A DNA stretch of 64,000 bases from JBDIAG01 sp047974565 (GCA_047974565.1 JBKECN010000097.1:1-64000); one strand, 5' to 3'; positions 34,263 through 44,279 are shown, counted from the stretch's first letter. A program made the numbers and translations. Notes: generated by a model from the letters alone, not told the origin.

Positions 34263-34855
34263 AGGCGCCAGCTCGTCGCCGGGTCTACCTACCGGCCAGT
34301 CCCACGCTGCTCGGGCAGTGGTTGGCGCAGGGGCGGGTACCCGCCGCGCAGGTCGCCGCCACAGTCGGGGCCTTCGCGGTCACCGACCGGCTTCGCGACT
34401 TCCTGCCGGAGGCCGATCAGGAGGAACTGGAGTACCAGGCCATGCTCGCCGCCGGGGAGGCGGCCTTGCACCTCATCGTGCACGGGCTGGGCGGGGCGGC
34501 GACCGGGGGGTCGCAGACCGGCCCTGCCGAGCCGGCCGAAGCCGTGCAGGCCGCGCCACGACGCAGCCAGGGGTGGCGTCGGGTAGTGCTGGCAATGGAC
34601 GCGAGCGCCGTGACCGATCCGGACCCGAACAGCCATCCGGCCTCAGTGCTCCTGGACGGTGCCACCCCGGTGTCGGACCTGATCAGCGCCCAGGTCGACG
34701 ACGAGGCGAGTCGTCCCGTCCTTGCGGCCGCCCTCGACGTGCTCGCCGGCGGCGCCGAGACCGGCGTGGACGAAGCCCTGGATCGGGTGGGCGAGCACGC
34801 CCTGATGTGGTTTGACCGCACCGAACTCGCGCAGGTGGCCCGACTCCCCGGCTGA
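34259..34855 (+). CDS. DUF6912-like hypothetical protein
   Basis: 198 residues; ATG overlaps the acyltransferase stop by 4 bp. It starts RRRVYLPASPTLLGQWLAQG with later GEAALHLIVHGL. This type commonly follows WS/DGAT genes in actinobacteria. Function unknown. Confidence 0.72.
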   Translation: MKAPARRRVYLPASPTLLGQWLAQGRVPAAQVAATVGAFAVTDRLRDFLPEADQEELEYQAMLAAGEAALHLIVHGLGGAATGGSQTGPAEPAEAVQAAPRRSQGWRRVVLAMDASAVTDPDPNSHPASVLLDGATPVSDLISAQVDDEASRPVLAAALDVLAGGAETGVDEALDRVGEHALMWFDRTELAQVARLPG

Positions 34856-34946
34856 CCCGGTCGCCCGGAACAGACTGCCGGGCAACGGTTCTGGGAGGTG
34901 ACGCGGTAGCCAGGGCCGGCGACGAGCCACTGATGACCGACCCGCC

Positions 34947-35453
34947 TCAGCCGGCCACCTCGCCGAGCCATTCGCGCCCCACCAGGTTCTCCCGGCGAAA
35001 GGCCGCGCGAATCGCCGGCTCGGCCAGGCGCTCCACCCGTACTCCGATGAAGGGGATGGACACGGTGAGGATCCCCGCCACGCTCTCCACCGAACCGCCG
35101 TCCGCAGCCGCCCGCAAACGCAGTTCCGCCTCGAAGCGGACCGGTGTGTCGACCACCTCCACCCGCACCCGCCCGTGGCGGGACCCATCGGCCGCCGCAG
35201 GCTGCCAGCGCTCGGTCTGGGTGACGGTCGCGGTTGCGCCGACCAACGACCTGGCCGGATCGGGGATGCGGTCGGTGGGCATCACCCGGGTGGATCGCAC
35301 CGTGAACCCGGACTCCGCGGTACCCGATACCTCAGCGCGGTGGCGCAACGAGCCCATCCGTTCGCACTTGGCGAGGATGAAAGCCTGATCGGCCAGCATC
35401 CGGGCGACCCGATCGGGAGGCGAGTCGTAGTGGATCTCGTCCGCGATGCGCAT
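34947..35453 (-). CDS. DUF2505-family START-like protein
   Basis: 168 residues from ATG 35453 (MRIADEIHYDSPPDRVARML). The helix-grip shape and length match DUF2505, a lipid-binding (START/SRPBCC-like) family of actinobacteria. It converges with the DUF6912-like gene. Ligand unknown. Confidence 0.82.
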   Translation of the reverse strand: MRIADEIHYDSPPDRVARMLADQAFILAKCERMGSLRHRAEVSGTAESGFTVRSTRVMPTDRIPDPARSLVGATATVTQTERWQPAAADGSRHGRVRVEVVDTPVRFEAELRLRAAADGGSVESVAGILTVSIPFIGVRVERLAEPAIRAAFRRENLVGREWLGEVAG

Positions 35454-35616
35454 GATGGTTACCGTAGAGGCATCGGGTCGGTCGTCGCGCCGTGCCCGCC
35501 GGTGAAAGGGTGAGGCGTACCAAAGCGCACCCGGAACAGCGACGTCGCAGCACAGCCAGACCACAGCCGGGTCGGCCTCTCGGGGGCCGGCGTCCACCGA
35601 GCACGAGGAGAAACCC

Positions 35617-36198
35617 ATGCCGTTGTCCCTGTCGAAGGGCCAGAACATCTCGCTCACCAAGCAGGCCGGTCCGAGCGGACTCACCACCGTGGGCATCGGG
35701 CTGGGCTGGGACGCCCGCACGACCGACGGCTCACCATTCGATCTGGACTCGTCGGCGATCGTCGTCGGCGCGGACGGCGCCGTCCTGTCCGACCGGCATT
35801 TCGTCTTCTACAACAACATGGACTCCGGCGACGGCGCGGTGCGGCATTCGGGAGACAACCTCACCGGCGAGGGCGAGGGCGATGACGAGCAGATCATGCT
35901 GGACCTCGAACGGATGCCGGCGCAGGCCGACAAGGTCGTCATCATCGTCTCGATCTACGACGCGCAGAACCGGCGGCAGTCGTTCGGTCAGGTGCGCGGG
36001 GCCTATGCGCGGGCCATCAATCTGGCGGACAAGTCCGAACTCGTCCGCTTCGACTTGTCCGAGGACGCCTCGACCGAGACCGCGATGGTCTTCGTCGAGG
36101 TGTACCGGCACGCGGCGGAGTGGAAGTTCCGTGCGATCGGGCAGGGCTATGCCAGCGGCCTGGCCGGCATCGCCCGCGACTACCGGGTCAACGTCTGA
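35617..36198 (+). CDS. terD: TerD-family stress protein 1
   Basis: 193 residues, a canonical TerD: start MPLSLSKGQNISLTKQ, VGIGLGWDAR, DLDSSA, and the Ca2+-binding acidic loop GDNLTGEGEGDDEQ. TerD proteins bind calcium at the membrane and are linked to tellurite, phage and stress resistance. ATG 35617 follows ACGAGGAG. It is a monocistronic gene far from the Ter operon at 50936-61112. Confidence 0.95.
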   Translation: MPLSLSKGQNISLTKQAGPSGLTTVGIGLGWDARTTDGSPFDLDSSAIVVGADGAVLSDRHFVFYNNMDSGDGAVRHSGDNLTGEGEGDDEQIMLDLERMPAQADKVVIIVSIYDAQNRRQSFGQVRGAYARAINLADKSELVRFDLSEDASTETAMVFVEVYRHAAEWKFRAIGQGYASGLAGIARDYRVNV

Positions 36199-36261
36199 CC
36201 CGGCGCGGTCACCGTTCGACTCACGGTCCGGTAGCCGGTGTTCGCTGGACGGCGTGGGTCC

Positions 36262-36447
36262 TCACAGCAGAGTTTCCACCCGCTGGCGCAAGGTGGCCTC
36301 CGCGGCAGCACCGATGGTGTCGACCGCTTCCCCTGAGCGCATGAAGACCAGCAGCGGGATGCTGGTGGCCTCGAAGCGGCGTGCCACCGCGGGGGAGGTG
36401 TCCACGTTGACCTTGACCACCTTGAGCCGGCCGGCGTAATCCACCGC
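36262..36447 (-). pseudogene. Truncated thioredoxin (C-terminal half only)
   Basis: The frame reads VDYAGRLKVVKVNVDTSP, ATSIPLLVFMRSGEAVDTIG and a final helix, which match the second half of thioredoxin, including the cis-Pro in IPLL. The N-terminal half with WCGPC is missing; the upstream frame is not thioredoxin-like. A short GTG start near 36444 could still yield a fragment without a redox site. Confidence 0.65.
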
Positions 36448-36601
36448 ACCTGACGATCTGGCAGGCCATGCCTCACCGTACCCCGGTGCCGCGATCCAGC
36501 CCCGAGCAGATGGTCGCCACGACTCGCTCTGGCATCGACCGCCCAGCGGGCCTCGCGACGGGTAGCCTGCTCGGTGACCTCGACGCACAGGAGCGGAAGT
36601 C

Positions 36602-39600
36602 ATGACAGTGACGCAGGGGACCACATCGGGCCCGACCCAGAGCCCGACCGGTGACTCGAACCAGGACGACACCCATCGTCCCGGCACCAGCGGCGCACGC
36701 CAGCGGATGATCGCGTCCGCGGCGGAGGCGGTGACAGGGCACGACTGGAGCAGCGACGACCTCGTCGGCTACTTCGACACCTATTACGAGCACGTCCCGG
36801 ACGACGATCTGCTGAACCGTGACCCGGTGGATCTGGCGGGAATCGCCATGTCCCACAACGAACTCGCCACGCATCGCGAGCCGGACCAGGCCAAGGTCCG
36901 GGTCTTCACCCCGACCCTGGCCTCGCACGGGTGGCAGACCGGGCACACCGTCATCCAAGTGGTCGGGCGGGACATGCCCTTCCTCGTCGACTCGGTCACC
37001 AGCGCGGTCGTCTCCCTCGACTCCAGCCTGCATCTGCTCATCCACCCCATTCTTCGGGTGCGTCGGGACGAGCAGGGCACCCTCACTTCGCTGCCGACCG
37101 CGCACACGGGTGCGCCGGTCTCGGGGGAGGACGGCCAGAGCGAGTCGTGGATGTACGTCGAGATCGACCGCACCGACGACCCGGGAGAGTTGGCGCGGAT
37201 CAAGGCCAGGATCGCCGCCCTGCTCGATGACGTGCATGTGTCCGTGGAGGATTGGCCGCAGATGCGGGCCAAGGCCGAGGAACTGGCCGCCAGCCTCGTC
37301 GGCGACGTCCCGGACGATCTGGTCGAGGAAGCCGAACTGGCCACCCGGCTGCTCAACTGGCTGGTGGACGACAACTTCACCTTCCTGGGGTACCGGGAGT
37401 ACGCGCTCGGCGGGGAGTCCCATGACGAGCTGGCCGTGGTGCCCGGTACTGGCCTGGGGATCCTGCGTGAGGGGCGGGACCGGCCGTCGGTCGGCGGTGA
37501 CGGCCTGGACCTGACCCCCGGCGACACGCTGGTGCACAAGATGAAGGAGAAGGCCCGCGAACGGGCCGTCCTTATTCTCACCAAGGCCAACTCGCGTTCC
37601 ACCGTGCACCGGGGGACGTACCTGGACTACCTCGGCATCAAGACGTTCGACAGCGACGGCCAGGTTGTCGGCGAGCGCCGATTCCTCGGCCTCTTCACCT
37701 CCGCCGCATACACCGACAGCATCCGCCGGGTCCCGATGCTGTCCGAGAAGGTGGACGAGGTGCTGCGACGTTCCCGGTTGTCGCCGGAGTCGCACTCCGG
37801 CCGGGATCTGCTCACGGTGATGGAGTCCTATCCCCGCGACGAACTCTTCCAGGCAAGCGTGGACGACCTGCTGCCGAGCCTGACCGCGGTGATGCAGATG
37901 CAGGAGCGTCGCCGCACCAAGGTGTTCACCCGCGCGGACGACTACGGACGCTTCGTGTCGGCCATCGTGTATCTGCCGCGGGACCGCTTCAACACCGCTG
38001 TCAGGTTGAAGATCGAGGAGATCCTGCGCGACGAGTTCGGGGCCGCGACCTGCGAGTACTCCACGCACGTCGGCGAATCCGTGCTGGCCCGGCTCTATTT
38101 CGTGCTTCGCCCCGCTCGCGGCGACGAGCTCAAGCGCCCGGACCCGCGTCAGCTCGAGGCGCGGGTGGTGGACGCCACCCGAGGCTGGGCGGAGGACCTG
38201 GCCGACGCCCTGGCGCATGAGGCCGGCGACGCCGAGAGTGCCCGGATCGGGCGTGCCTGGGCCAATGGCTTCCCGGACAGTTACCGTGCGGATGTGCCGG
38301 CCCGAGTGGCGGTCTCGGATCTCAAGCATGTCGAGGAGGCGCTCGCCGACGCCGAGGCCGGGCGTGGCGACCTGGTGTTGCGCTCGAGCCTGTACGAGCC
38401 GCTGGGCGGTTCGGGGGACGAACGCCGCTTCAAACTCTTCCGAACCAGGCCGATGTCGCTGACCACGGTGCTGCCGTACTTCCGCAACCTGGGCTTGGAG
38501 GTGGTGGACGAGAGGCCGTACGAGTTGCGCCGGGATGACGGAACCATCTCGTACATCTACGATTTCGGCCTCAGGTCACCCAACCTGGCCGGTTCGGCGG
38601 GGACCCGGGCCTCGGTCACCGAGGCCTTCGAGGCGGCCTGGTCGGGGCGAGCCGAGAGCGATGGCTTCGACCAGTTGGTGATTGCCAGCGGACTCACCTG
38701 GCGACAGGTGGTCGTCGTGCGGGCCTACGCAAAGTACCTGCGCCAGACCGGCACCGCCTACAGCCAGGACTACGTCGAGCAGGCCCTGCTCACGCACACC
38801 GACCTGACCCGGCTCCTGGTGGAACTCTTCGAGGCGCGTTTCGATCCGGATCAGCAGGGCACAGCCCGGGAACCGGCAGCGATCTTGTCCGAGTTGCTGG
38901 ACGGTCTGGACCAGGTCGCCAGCCTCGACTTCGATCGGATCCTGCGCGCTTTCATGGCGATGATCTCGGCGACTGTGCGGACCAGTTTCTACCAGGTCGC
39001 CTCCGACGGTTCCGGGGCTGATGAGCCCAAGTCGTACGTGGCGATGAAGATCGATCCGCGTCAACTTCCGGACCTGCCGGCTCCGCGGCCCGCGCATGAG
39101 ATCTGGGTCTACTCGCCTCGGGTGGAAGGGGTTCACCTGAGGTTCGGGGCGGTGGCCCGCGGGGGCCTGCGCTGGTCCGATCGTCGCGAGGACTTCCGGA
39201 CCGAGGTGCTCGGGCTGGTCAAGGCGCAGATGGTGAAGAACGCCGTCATCGTCCCGACCGGCGCCAAGGGTGGCTTCGTCGCCAAACAGCTCCCGGACTC
39301 CAGCGACCGCGAAGCGTTCATGGCCGAGGGCATCGCGGCGTACAAGATCTTCATCTCCGCGCTCTTGGATGTCACCGACGACCTGCGCAGCGACGCCGAG
39401 GCCGAGGGCGGTCGCCGGGTGATCCCGCCGCCTCGCGTGGTCCGCCACGACGGCGACGACCCGTACCTCGTGGTCGCCGCCGACAAGGGCACCGCGACCT
39501 TCTCCGATATCGCCAACTCGGTGTCGGCCGACTACGGTTTCTGGCTGGACGACGCCTTCGCCTCGGGTGGCTCGGCCGGCTACGACCACAAGGCGATGGG

Positions 39601-41593
39601 CATCACCGCGCGCGGTGCCTGGGAGTCGGTCAAGCGGCATTTCCGGGAGATGGGTCACGACACCCAGACCGAGCCCTTCACCGTGGTCGGCGTGGGTGAC
39701 ATGAGCGGCGACGTCTTCGGCAACGGGATGCTGCTCAGTGACCAGATCCGCTTGGTCGCAGCCTTCGACCACCGGCACATCTTCCTCGACCCGGATCCGG
39801 ACCCGGCCACCTCGTTCGCCGAGCGGCAGCGGCTCTTCGCGCTGCCCCGCTCGTCCTGGGAGGACTACGACACCAGCCTGATCAGCGCTGGCGGGGGCGT
39901 GATCCCCCGCAGTGCCAAGTCGGTTCGGATCACCCCCGAGGTGGCTGCGGCACTCGGTATCAGCGACGCACCCGAGAAGATGACTCCCGCCGAACTGCTC
40001 AAGGCCGTGCTCAGCGCTCCGGTGGACCTGCTGTGGAACGGCGGAATCGGCACCTATGTCAAGGCCAGCGACCAGGACAACGCCAGCGTCGGTGACAAGG
40101 CCAATGACGCGATCCGGGTGGACGGGCGCGATCTGCGGGTCAAGGTGGTGGGGGAAGGCGGCAACCTCGGCCTGACCCAACTCGGCCGGATCGAGGCCGC
40201 CCGGCACGGGGTCCGGGTGAACACCGATGCGATCGACAACTCCGCAGGCGTGGACTGCTCGGACCATGAGGTCAATATCAAGATCCTCCTCGGCCAAGCG
40301 GTCTCGGCCGGTGACTTGACCACCAAGCAGCGCAACGAACTTCTCGTCCAGATGACCGACGAGGTCGCCGACCTGGTACTGCGCGACAACTACGAGCAGA
40401 ACGTGCTGCTGGGCAATGCCCGGATCCAGAGTCACTCGATGCTGGCCGTCCACCAGCGCCTGATGCGGGGTCTGGAAGCCGACGGCTTCCTGGACCGGGA
40501 ACTGGAGTTCCTCCCCTCGGACAGCGAGATCGCCGAGTTGATGGCCGCCGAGAAGGGTCTGAGTTCACCGGAGTTCGCCGTCCTGGTCGCGTACGCCAAG
40601 ATCCGCCTGAAGGGCCGGGTGCTCGATTCCAGCATTCCGGAAGAGCCGTTCTTCGCCCAGCGCCTGCGGGAGTACTTCCCCGAGGTGCTGCTGGAGCGGT
40701 TCGGCGACCAGATGGACCATCACCGACTGCGTCGGGAGATCATCGCGACCGCGGTGGCCAATGACCTGGTCAACCGCGGCGGGATCACCTTCCTCCACCG
40801 GGCCGTGGAAGAGACCGGAGCCAGTTACGACTCAGTGGTGCGTGCCTACACCGCAGCCCGGGAGATCTTCGACCTGCCAGACTTCGTGGCCGGCGTCGAG
40901 CGGTTGGACAATGTCGTCGACACCACGACCCAGTCGAGCCTGTACCTGGAGTTCCGCCGGTTGCTCGACCGCGCCTCACGATGGTTCCTGCACAACCGCA
41001 GTGGGGACATCGACGTGGCCGCCGAGATCGCCCGCTTCGCCCCGGCCGCCCAGGAGTGGCGCGGCAATGTGCGCGGGCTGCTGGTCGGCAGCGAACTGGA
41101 CCGGGTGGAAAGTACCGCCCGGCGGTGGTCCGAGCAGGGTGTACCTACCGAGTTGGCCGATCGCGCCGCCACGTTGCTGGACGAGTTCAGCCTGCTCGAC
41201 GTCGCCGAACTCGCCGCGGCCACCGATCGCCCGCTGCAGGAGGTGGCCCAGGTCTACTTCGCCGCCAGCGCCAGGTATCACTTCGACGCGCTGCTGGGTC
41301 AGATCGCCCTTCTGGACCGAGAGGACCGTTGGCAGTCGTTGGCTCGGGCCGCGCTGCGGGACGACCTGTACCACGCCTGGATGGAACTGACCCGGGCCAT
41401 CTTGACCAGCACCGAGGGAGATGACCCGAACGAGCGACTCGATGCCTGGGCTCAGGCGAACCTCAACCAGATCGAGCGGGCCCAGGCCACCCTGCAGGAG
41501 GTGATCGCCCTGGACATGCCCGATCTGGCGGTGCTGTCGGTCGGTCTGCGGATGCTCCGCAACGTCATCCGCACCGGTACCGGGGCAGGCTGA
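36602..41593 (+). CDS. gdh: Large NAD-specific glutamate dehydrogenase (GDH-180 type)
   Basis: 1663 residues, the size of the 180-kDa bacterial NAD-GDH family. N-terminal ACT-like regulatory segments (about 50-650) precede the catalytic core. There PTGAKGGFVAKQL (substrate Lys), GDMSGDVFGNGMLLS and WNGGIGTYVKAS (NAD binding) are clear. It deaminates glutamate to 2-oxoglutarate, feeding carbon and ammonium. ATG 36602 follows AGGAG. In this genome it could recycle glutamate released by gamma-glutamyl hydrolases, but no operator of that regulon is present here. Confidence 0.95.
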   Translation: MTVTQGTTSGPTQSPTGDSNQDDTHRPGTSGARQRMIASAAEAVTGHDWSSDDLVGYFDTYYEHVPDDDLLNRDPVDLAGIAMSHNELATHREPDQAKVRVFTPTLASHGWQTGHTVIQVVGRDMPFLVDSVTSAVVSLDSSLHLLIHPILRVRRDEQGTLTSLPTAHTGAPVSGEDGQSESWMYVEIDRTDDPGELARIKARIAALLDDVHVSVEDWPQMRAKAEELAASLVGDVPDDLVEEAELATRLLNWLVDDNFTFLGYREYALGGESHDELAVVPGTGLGILREGRDRPSVGGDGLDLTPGDTLVHKMKEKARERAVLILTKANSRSTVHRGTYLDYLGIKTFDSDGQVVGERRFLGLFTSAAYTDSIRRVPMLSEKVDEVLRRSRLSPESHSGRDLLTVMESYPRDELFQASVDDLLPSLTAVMQMQERRRTKVFTRADDYGRFVSAIVYLPRDRFNTAVRLKIEEILRDEFGAATCEYSTHVGESVLARLYFVLRPARGDELKRPDPRQLEARVVDATRGWAEDLADALAHEAGDAESARIGRAWANGFPDSYRADVPARVAVSDLKHVEEALADAEAGRGDLVLRSSLYEPLGGSGDERRFKLFRTRPMSLTTVLPYFRNLGLEVVDERPYELRRDDGTISYIYDFGLRSPNLAGSAGTRASVTEAFEAAWSGRAESDGFDQLVIASGLTWRQVVVVRAYAKYLRQTGTAYSQDYVEQALLTHTDLTRLLVELFEARFDPDQQGTAREPAAILSELLDGLDQVASLDFDRILRAFMAMISATVRTSFYQVASDGSGADEPKSYVAMKIDPRQLPDLPAPRPAHEIWVYSPRVEGVHLRFGAVARGGLRWSDRREDFRTEVLGLVKAQMVKNAVIVPTGAKGGFVAKQLPDSSDREAFMAEGIAAYKIFISALLDVTDDLRSDAEAEGGRRVIPPPRVVRHDGDDPYLVVAADKGTATFSDIANSVSADYGFWLDDAFASGGSAGYDHKAMGITARGAWESVKRHFREMGHDTQTEPFTVVGVGDMSGDVFGNGMLLSDQIRLVAAFDHRHIFLDPDPDPATSFAERQRLFALPRSSWEDYDTSLISAGGGVIPRSAKSVRITPEVAAALGISDAPEKMTPAELLKAVLSAPVDLLWNGGIGTYVKASDQDNASVGDKANDAIRVDGRDLRVKVVGEGGNLGLTQLGRIEAARHGVRVNTDAIDNSAGVDCSDHEVNIKILLGQAVSAGDLTTKQRNELLVQMTDEVADLVLRDNYEQNVLLGNARIQSHSMLAVHQRLMRGLEADGFLDRELEFLPSDSEIAELMAAEKGLSSPEFAVLVAYAKIRLKGRVLDSSIPEEPFFAQRLREYFPEVLLERFGDQMDHHRLRREIIATAVANDLVNRGGITFLHRAVEETGASYDSVVRAYTAAREIFDLPDFVAGVERLDNVVDTTTQSSLYLEFRRLLDRASRWFLHNRSGDIDVAAEIARFAPAAQEWRGNVRGLLVGSELDRVESTARRWSEQGVPTELADRAATLLDEFSLLDVAELAAATDRPLQEVAQVYFAASARYHFDALLGQIALLDREDRWQSLARAALRDDLYHAWMELTRAILTSTEGDDPNERLDAWAQANLNQIERAQATLQEVIALDMPDLAVLSVGLRMLRNVIRTGTGAG

Positions 41594-41692
41594 GTCCGGC
41601 ATCGAAGCTGCCCGACCAGCGCAGCCACACGCCCGATCCCCCGAAGCGAGCCGCAGCCGCAATGTGCTGCCGGGCCCGTAGGCTGGGGGGTC

Positions 41693-43183
41693 GTGTCGAC
41701 CCTTGGCGAGTTGCTCGCCGTGCATTGCGATGTTGAGCCCGCCCATGCCCAGTGGCTCTACCGGCTGCTCGGGCACTGGCAGGTGCTGGCCGACCTGGCC
41801 TACACCGACCTGCTGCTGTGGGCCTCCACCCGGGATGGGCAGCTTGTCGTGCTCGGCCTGTGCCGGCCCGCCACGGCCTCTACCGGCTATGTCAGCGACC
41901 CGGTCGGCCGGGTTCTCGACCCGGCCGGGTACCCCGAGGTCGCCAGCGCGCTGACCGGGGTCCCGATGGCCACCTCGGCCTCCGACGGTGATCCCGAGCG
42001 TCCTCCGGTGGAGGCCGAGCCGGTGGTCTGCGGCGGAGAGGTGATCGCGGCGGTGACCTTGCGTCAGCGTCGCAGCAGCCTGAAGATCTCCCCCCTGGAG
42101 CGGGCCTACCTGCGTGCTGCGGATGACCTGGTGCTGATGATGCGCGAGGGTGATTTCCCCAACTCCCAGGCCCCTAGTTCGCACCGGCGTGGCGGGCCGA
42201 GGGTCGGCGACGGCCTGATTCGGTTGGATGCGGACGGCATGGTGAACTTCGCCAGCCCCAACGCTTTGTCGTCCTTCCACCGCCTCGGGTACATCGGGGG
42301 GCTGGTGGGGGAGTTGCTGGCCATCATCGCGACGGAGTACTCCGACCCCTCGGGTCTGGTGGACGAGGCCCTGCCGCTGGTGGTGACCGGGCGGGCCCCC
42401 TTGGAGGCCACGCTGCTGTCCAGCCGGGACGTGGCGGTGACCCTCAGGGCGATCCCGCTCACCCAGGGTGGAGTACGCATGGGTGCGTTGGTGCTGTGCC
42501 GCGACGTCACCGAGATGCACCGTGGCGAGCAGGAACTGATGACCAAGGACGCCACCATCCGGGAGATCCACCACCGGGTGAAGAACAACCTGCAGACCGT
42601 CTCGGCGCTGCTGCGGATGCAGGCCCGGCGGATGGACTCTCTCGATGCCCGCGAGGCGCTGGAGGAGGCGATGCGCCGGGTGGCGACCATCGCCTTGGTG
42701 CACGAGACCCTCTCGGTGGCCCTCGACGAGGTCCTCGACCTCAACGAACTGCTGTCCAAGGTGCTGGCACTGGTGCGGCCGTTGGCCTGGACCGGGGGAG
42801 ACAGTGACGTGGTGGTCCGTCAGATCGGCCATGGCGGGGAGGTGCCGGCCAAGGAGGCCAACGCCCTGGCCCTGGTGGTGATGGAGCTCGTGGCCAACGC
42901 CATCGAGCACGCCGGAACCCCGGGTAAGCCGCCGGTGGTCACGGTGACGATGGAACGCGTGGAGCAACAACTCAGCGTGTCCGTCGCCGACAACGGACCG
43001 GGCCTGCCGCCGCGTTTCGCCCCGGGCGAGGCAGGTCTGGGAACCCAGATCGTGTCCGCGCTGGTGAGCGGAGAACTCAAGGGAAATATCGAGTGGTTGA
43101 CGGCCACCGGGGGCGGGAGCCTGGTGCGGGTCAGCTGCGTGGTGGGCCGGATACCGGCGCGCAGTGAGCCGGTCGCCCAGTGA
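41693..43183 (+). CDS. pdtaS: Sensor histidine kinase PdtaS
   Basis: 496 residues with a GAF-like domain (about 10-135), PAS (about 175-275), then a HisKA_2 dimerisation helix REIHHRVKNNLQTVSALLRM with the phospho-His, and an HATPase (VMELVANAIEHAG, NGPGLP). It is the orthologue of M. tuberculosis PdtaS (Rv3220c), which signals through the RNA-binding antiterminator PdtaR (not in the window). GTG 41693. The last codons lie in the first unit of a 16-bp tandem repeat. It faces whiB1, as in mycobacteria. Confidence 0.93.
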   Translation: MSTLGELLAVHCDVEPAHAQWLYRLLGHWQVLADLAYTDLLLWASTRDGQLVVLGLCRPATASTGYVSDPVGRVLDPAGYPEVASALTGVPMATSASDGDPERPPVEAEPVVCGGEVIAAVTLRQRRSSLKISPLERAYLRAADDLVLMMREGDFPNSQAPSSHRRGGPRVGDGLIRLDADGMVNFASPNALSSFHRLGYIGGLVGELLAIIATEYSDPSGLVDEALPLVVTGRAPLEATLLSSRDVAVTLRAIPLTQGGVRMGALVLCRDVTEMHRGEQELMTKDATIREIHHRVKNNLQTVSALLRMQARRMDSLDAREALEEAMRRVATIALVHETLSVALDEVLDLNELLSKVLALVRPLAWTGGDSDVVVRQIGHGGEVPAKEANALALVVMELVANAIEHAGTPGKPPVVTVTMERVEQQLSVSVADNGPGLPPRFAPGEAGLGTQIVSALVSGELKGNIEWLTATGGGSLVRVSCVVGRIPARSEPVAQ

Positions 43184-43320
43184 GCCGGTCGGCCAGTGAG
43201 CCGGTCGGCCAGTGAGCCCTGGCCAGTTGCCCGGCCGGCCAGTGAACTGGTCGGCCAGTGAGCCGTGGGCGCCGGCCTGACCCTGACCCGGCCTGACCCT
43301 GACCCGGCCTGACCCGGCCC
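43162..43320. repeat. 16-bp tandem repeats at the pdtaS 3' end
   Basis: Units CAGTGAGCCGGTCGGC start at 43162, 43178, 43194, 43210, 43240 and 43256, with one 30-bp step. A second family, GGCCTGACCCTGACCC, also with period 16, starts at 43274, 43290 and 43306. The first unit encodes the end of pdtaS including its stop. Confidence 0.9.
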
Positions 43321-43430
43321 GTCTGCCAGCGGCTACCTCACCGCAGCGATGGATGAGCGCGGGCTGTCTGAGCGCAACTGCCTGCCCAACTGCCTCACGC
43401 CACGACTCCCGCCATGGGTGGACATGACAA

Positions 43431-43459
43431 TGGGCGTCTCCCCCCTGGGGAGACGCCCA
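43431..43459 (-). terminator. Terminator of whiB1
   Basis: A perfect 13-bp stem (TGGGCGTCTCCCC / GGGGAGACGCCCA) with a CCT loop, 12 bp beyond the whiB1 stop. Confidence 0.85.
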
Positions 43460-43471
43460 TGATCTGCGTGG

Positions 43472-43720
43472 TCAGCTCGCCCGGCGAGCCCGAGCCGTAC
43501 GCCGCTTGAGAGCGCGACGCTCGTCCTCCGACATGCCTCCCCATACGCCTGCGTCCTGGCCGTTCTCGATGGCCCACTTCAAGCAGGTGTCGACAACCTC
43601 GCACCGGCGGCAGACCGCCTTGGCTTCCTCGATCTGAAGCAGTGCGGGGCCGGTGTTGCCAATGGGAAAGAAGAGCTCTGGGTCTTCATCAAGACAAGCA
43701 GCGCGGTGGCGCCAGTCCAT
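43472..43720 (-). CDS. whiB1: WhiB-family iron-sulfur regulator, WhiB1-type
   Basis: 82 residues, MDWRHRAACLDEDPELFFP. The four [4Fe-4S] cysteines are in RAACLD, VCRRC and DTCLKW, followed by GVWGGMSEDERRALKRR. WhiB1 is an essential NO-sensitive regulator that binds SigA. ATG 43720. It faces pdtaS, as in mycobacteria. Confidence 0.96.
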   Translation of the reverse strand: MDWRHRAACLDEDPELFFPIGNTGPALLQIEEAKAVCRRCEVVDTCLKWAIENGQDAGVWGGMSEDERRALKRRTARARRAS

Positions 43721-44279
43721 AAGTGTCGTTCTCCTTCGCTGGGGGGCCGCACACACGGCTCGGTAAGCCATGTGGTATGGGCCGTGGTGCCTACAGTGTG
43801 GTGCTTGGCAGTTGTCTAGGGTCACACGCTGCTGACCGCGGGGCAAGGGTTTGGAGTAACAAAGTGGTGCTTACTTCGGTATGTAGTGCGTCACATGCAG
43901 GAAAATGTGTGGATTCTGTAGGAGTTATCGCGTCCTCCTGCGGAATCCGTCGGTTGGTGATGTAACAGTCTTCGCACGCCGTGCCCCAAGTAGATCAGAC
44001 GAAACGGTCGGTTCGCAGCGTTTCAAAGAGTGCAACGCCCGCTGGCCCTGCGCTGTTCCGGTACCGACGGCCAGAAGTGCCCCGGATCCGGTTTTCGCGG
44101 CTCGTCGAGCGGTCGTGCCTGACCCGTCGCCTCATGCCGTGCTTGCCCGATCGCCTACCTGTGTCGAGCCCGATCGCCCACCTGTGTCGAGTGGTGCCCG
44201 CCTGGACGTTCCCAGGGCCTCGCCATGGCGCTTCAGGCCTGCGCTGCCTCGAGCGGGCTGGCCCGTGCCGGGTTGCGGA
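43721..44279. other. Non-coding stretch upstream of whiB1
   Basis: About 560 bp without a supported gene. The first 200 bp, towards whiB1, are AT-richer than average and must hold its promoter and leader. A 23-bp direct repeat (CCCGATCGCCYACCTGTGTC plus GAG) occurs twice in tandem at 44146-44168 and 44169-44191. I see no tRNA or terminator. Confidence 0.6.

Noticed and set aside
43162..43320. A CRISPR-like array
   Set aside because: The 16-bp units are contiguous with no spacers, and no cas genes are near.
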